A DNA stretch of 64,000 nucleotides, from NCBI RefSeq assembly GCF_900129445.1, contig NZ_FQVT01000004.1, forward strand, positions 327,232 to 391,231, read 5' to 3'. The stretch comes from Salegentibacter echinorum. GTDB taxonomy: Bacteria > Bacteroidota > Bacteroidia > Flavobacteriales > Flavobacteriaceae. This document shows, piece after piece, positions 62,994 to 64,000 of this stretch. The first letter of the stretch is position 1. The number at the start of each line of letters is the position of its first letter. The notes beneath the pieces were generated by a model. The model ran no database searches, was not told where the DNA came from, and saw only the letters and a list, made by a program, of their open reading frames with translations. The position numbers and the translations under genes are program-made.

Positions 62994-63001
62994 TATCTTT
63001 G
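62994..63001 (+). promoter_or_regulatory. TATCTTTG -7 box for yaaA
   Basis: TATCTTTG is a full match to TAnnTTTG, 16 bp before the ATG at 63018. Confidence 0.55.
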
Positions 63002-63017
63002 GAGTAAAAGAATCCTT

Positions 63018-63779
63018 ATGAAAATTGTTGTTTCCCCGGCCAAGAGCCTCGATTATAAATCTGAATCACCAACTTCCCGCGGTACGCAACCCGCGTTTTT
63101 AGACATTACCGCAAAACTAAACCGGAAGTTGGCGAGAATGACTAAAAATGAAATTTCAGAATTAATGGGCATCAGCGATAAGCTGGCCGATCTTAATTAT
63201 ACCAGGTTTCAGGATTTCGAAGAAAAACATACTAAAGAAAACTCCCGCCCGGCCGTATATGCTTTTAATGGCGATGTCTATAGCGGACTCGATGCTTACA
63301 CCATCCCTACCGATAAACTGGATCTTCTGCAAAATAGTTTGCGAATTCTCTCGGGCTTGTATGGGGTGTTAAAGCCTTTAGACCTTATCCAGCCGTATCG
63401 CCTGGAAATGGGCACTTCTATGGGAATTGAACAAAACAAAAACCTCTATGAAGTTTGGCAGGAAAAGATCACCGATAAATTAAATAGCGAGTTGGAAGAA
63501 GGGGAGTTGTTTATCAATTTGGCGAGTCAGGAGTATTTTAAAGCAGTCAATGCAAAAGAGCTCAAAGCTGAGGTAATCTCACCGGTTTTTAAAGATTTTA
63601 AAAACGGAAAATTAAAGATCATTAGTTTTTATGCCAAAAAAGCCAGGGGGGCAATGACGAGGTATATCATAGATAAAGACATAAGTACCCTCGATGAACT
63701 AAACGGTTTTGATTATATGGATTACAGGTTTAGTAAAGAACACACTGAAATGGACAACGAACCGGTTTTTATAAGGTAA
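63018..63779 (+). CDS. yaaA: Peroxide-stress protein YaaA (DUF328)
   Basis: The 253-residue protein is a full-length YaaA. It starts [13 protein letters not shown] and has [36 protein letters not shown] and the basic [14 protein letters not shown]. In E. coli YaaA lowers free iron during hydrogen peroxide stress and binds DNA. It is divergent from the defence-like operon, with about 190 bp between starts, and appears monocistronic. Confidence 0.93.
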   Translation: MKIVVSPAKSLDYKSESPTSRGTQPAFLDITAKLNRKLARMTKNEISELMGISDKLADLNYTRFQDFEEKHTKENSRPAVYAFNGDVYSGLDAYTIPTDKLDLLQNSLRILSGLYGVLKPLDLIQPYRLEMGTSMGIEQNKNLYEVWQEKITDKLNSELEEGELFINLASQEYFKAVNAKELKAEVISPVFKDFKNGKLKIISFYAKKARGAMTRYIIDKDISTLDELNGFDYMDYRFSKEHTEMDNEPVFIR

Positions 63780-63915
63780 GACGGTTGTCAGTTGTGAGTT
63801 TTGAGTTATGTGTAAATGTTTAAAAACTTGAAAGTTCCAGGTTTGAAATTCTAAATTAACACCAAACAACAAACAAAAAAAAGAGATTGCCGCGCTCCTT
63901 CATCGCTATCATTGA
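63780..63915. repeat. Composite dispersed repeat after yaaA
   Basis: In order it holds GGTTGTCAGTTGTGAGTTTTGAG, ACACCAAACAACAAACAAAA and GATTGCCGCGCTCCTTCATC (63883-63915). The layout is close to that at 45446. Confidence 0.65.
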
Positions 63916-63920
63916 CGTAT

Positions 63921-64000
63921 TTATGTAACCAACTGTTTTTCAGAAAGTTCATATCCGAGTTTTCTTGCTATTTTCAAGATATTTCGTTGTTTTTGTTCGA
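63921..64000 (-). CDS. C-terminal end of a gene running off the window
   Basis: A frame open to the window edge ends KIARKLGYELSEKQLVT before TAA at 63921-63923. The stretch is 26 codons, helical and charged. It could be the end of a real gene lying mostly beyond the window. The family cannot be recognised from this fragment. Confidence 0.4.
   Translation of the reverse strand, partial: EQKQRNILKIARKLGYELSEKQLVT

Noticed and set aside
63921..64000. Transposase fragment at the window edge
   Set aside because: Only 26 codons are visible and they show no transposase motif, so it is listed only as an unidentified partial gene.

Overview
The window is about 36-40% GC by eye. Its features point to a marine-type member of the Flavobacteriaceae (Bacteroidota), near the Gramella / Salegentibacter / Zunongwangia group. 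The evidence is the set of Bacteroidota-restricted families (DUF5686, DUF6503, DUF1573, DUF4136, TIGR03643/DUF2805, Bacteroidota-type acyl-CoA-binding protein), repeated TAnnTTTG promoter boxes a short distance upstream of starts, weak or absent Shine-Dalgarno sequences, and intergenic spaces filled with short dispersed repeats. The genus is an inference. No rRNA, tRNA, CRISPR array, complete insertion sequence or prophage was recognised.

Layout. 0-8 kb: DoxX-like membrane protein, TPR hybrid histidine kinase, htpG, a TetR regulator with an ABC1/UbiB kinase, and a RelE/ParE-type toxin-antitoxin pair whose toxin is frameshifted. 8-18 kb: S9 peptidase, FabH-like ketosynthase, small conserved proteins, pheT. 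18-29 kb: recG; an operon of an M1 aminopeptidase with two tandem patatins; a frameshifted outer-membrane protein; a DUF5686 outer-membrane protein. 29-36 kb: smpB, DUF6503 lipoprotein, succinate-semialdehyde-type dehydrogenase, fasciclin lipoprotein, and an aminotransferase-murB pair. 36-46 kb: DUF1573 and valS divergent; rsfS-ftsH; LUD-cdsA-psd-ACBP (phospholipid synthesis); birA; SRPBCC-pyrE divergent from a NUDIX gene. 47-53 kb: M14 carboxypeptidase lipoprotein divergent from a PQQ-type sugar dehydrogenase and a TonB-dependent receptor, which together may be a PQQ acquisition-and-use operon. 53-57 kb: coaD and ddl facing a PASTA-rluD operon. 57-58 kb: frameshifted TIGR03643 gene running into a 16-unit heptanucleotide array.

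The most unusual locus is 58316-62824 on the minus strand. It is a compact three-gene operon: a NUDIX hydrolase, a 1047-residue PLD-nuclease/SF2-helicase/DUF3427 protein, and a protein with an N-terminal domain resembling DNA phosphorothioate (sulfur)-binding domains and a C-terminal HNH nuclease. The first two genes overlap by 4 nt and the last two are separated by 1 nt. This composition suggests a self-contained DNA-targeting defence system. The conserved peroxide-stress gene yaaA lies divergently upstream.

Two themes run through the window. Three small or accessory genes each carry one apparent frameshift (toxin, outer-membrane protein, TIGR03643), while all housekeeping genes are intact. 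Intergenic DNA is dominated by several families of short dispersed repeats; one near-identical 49-bp pair flanks coaD and supplies the stop codons of both coaD and ddl.
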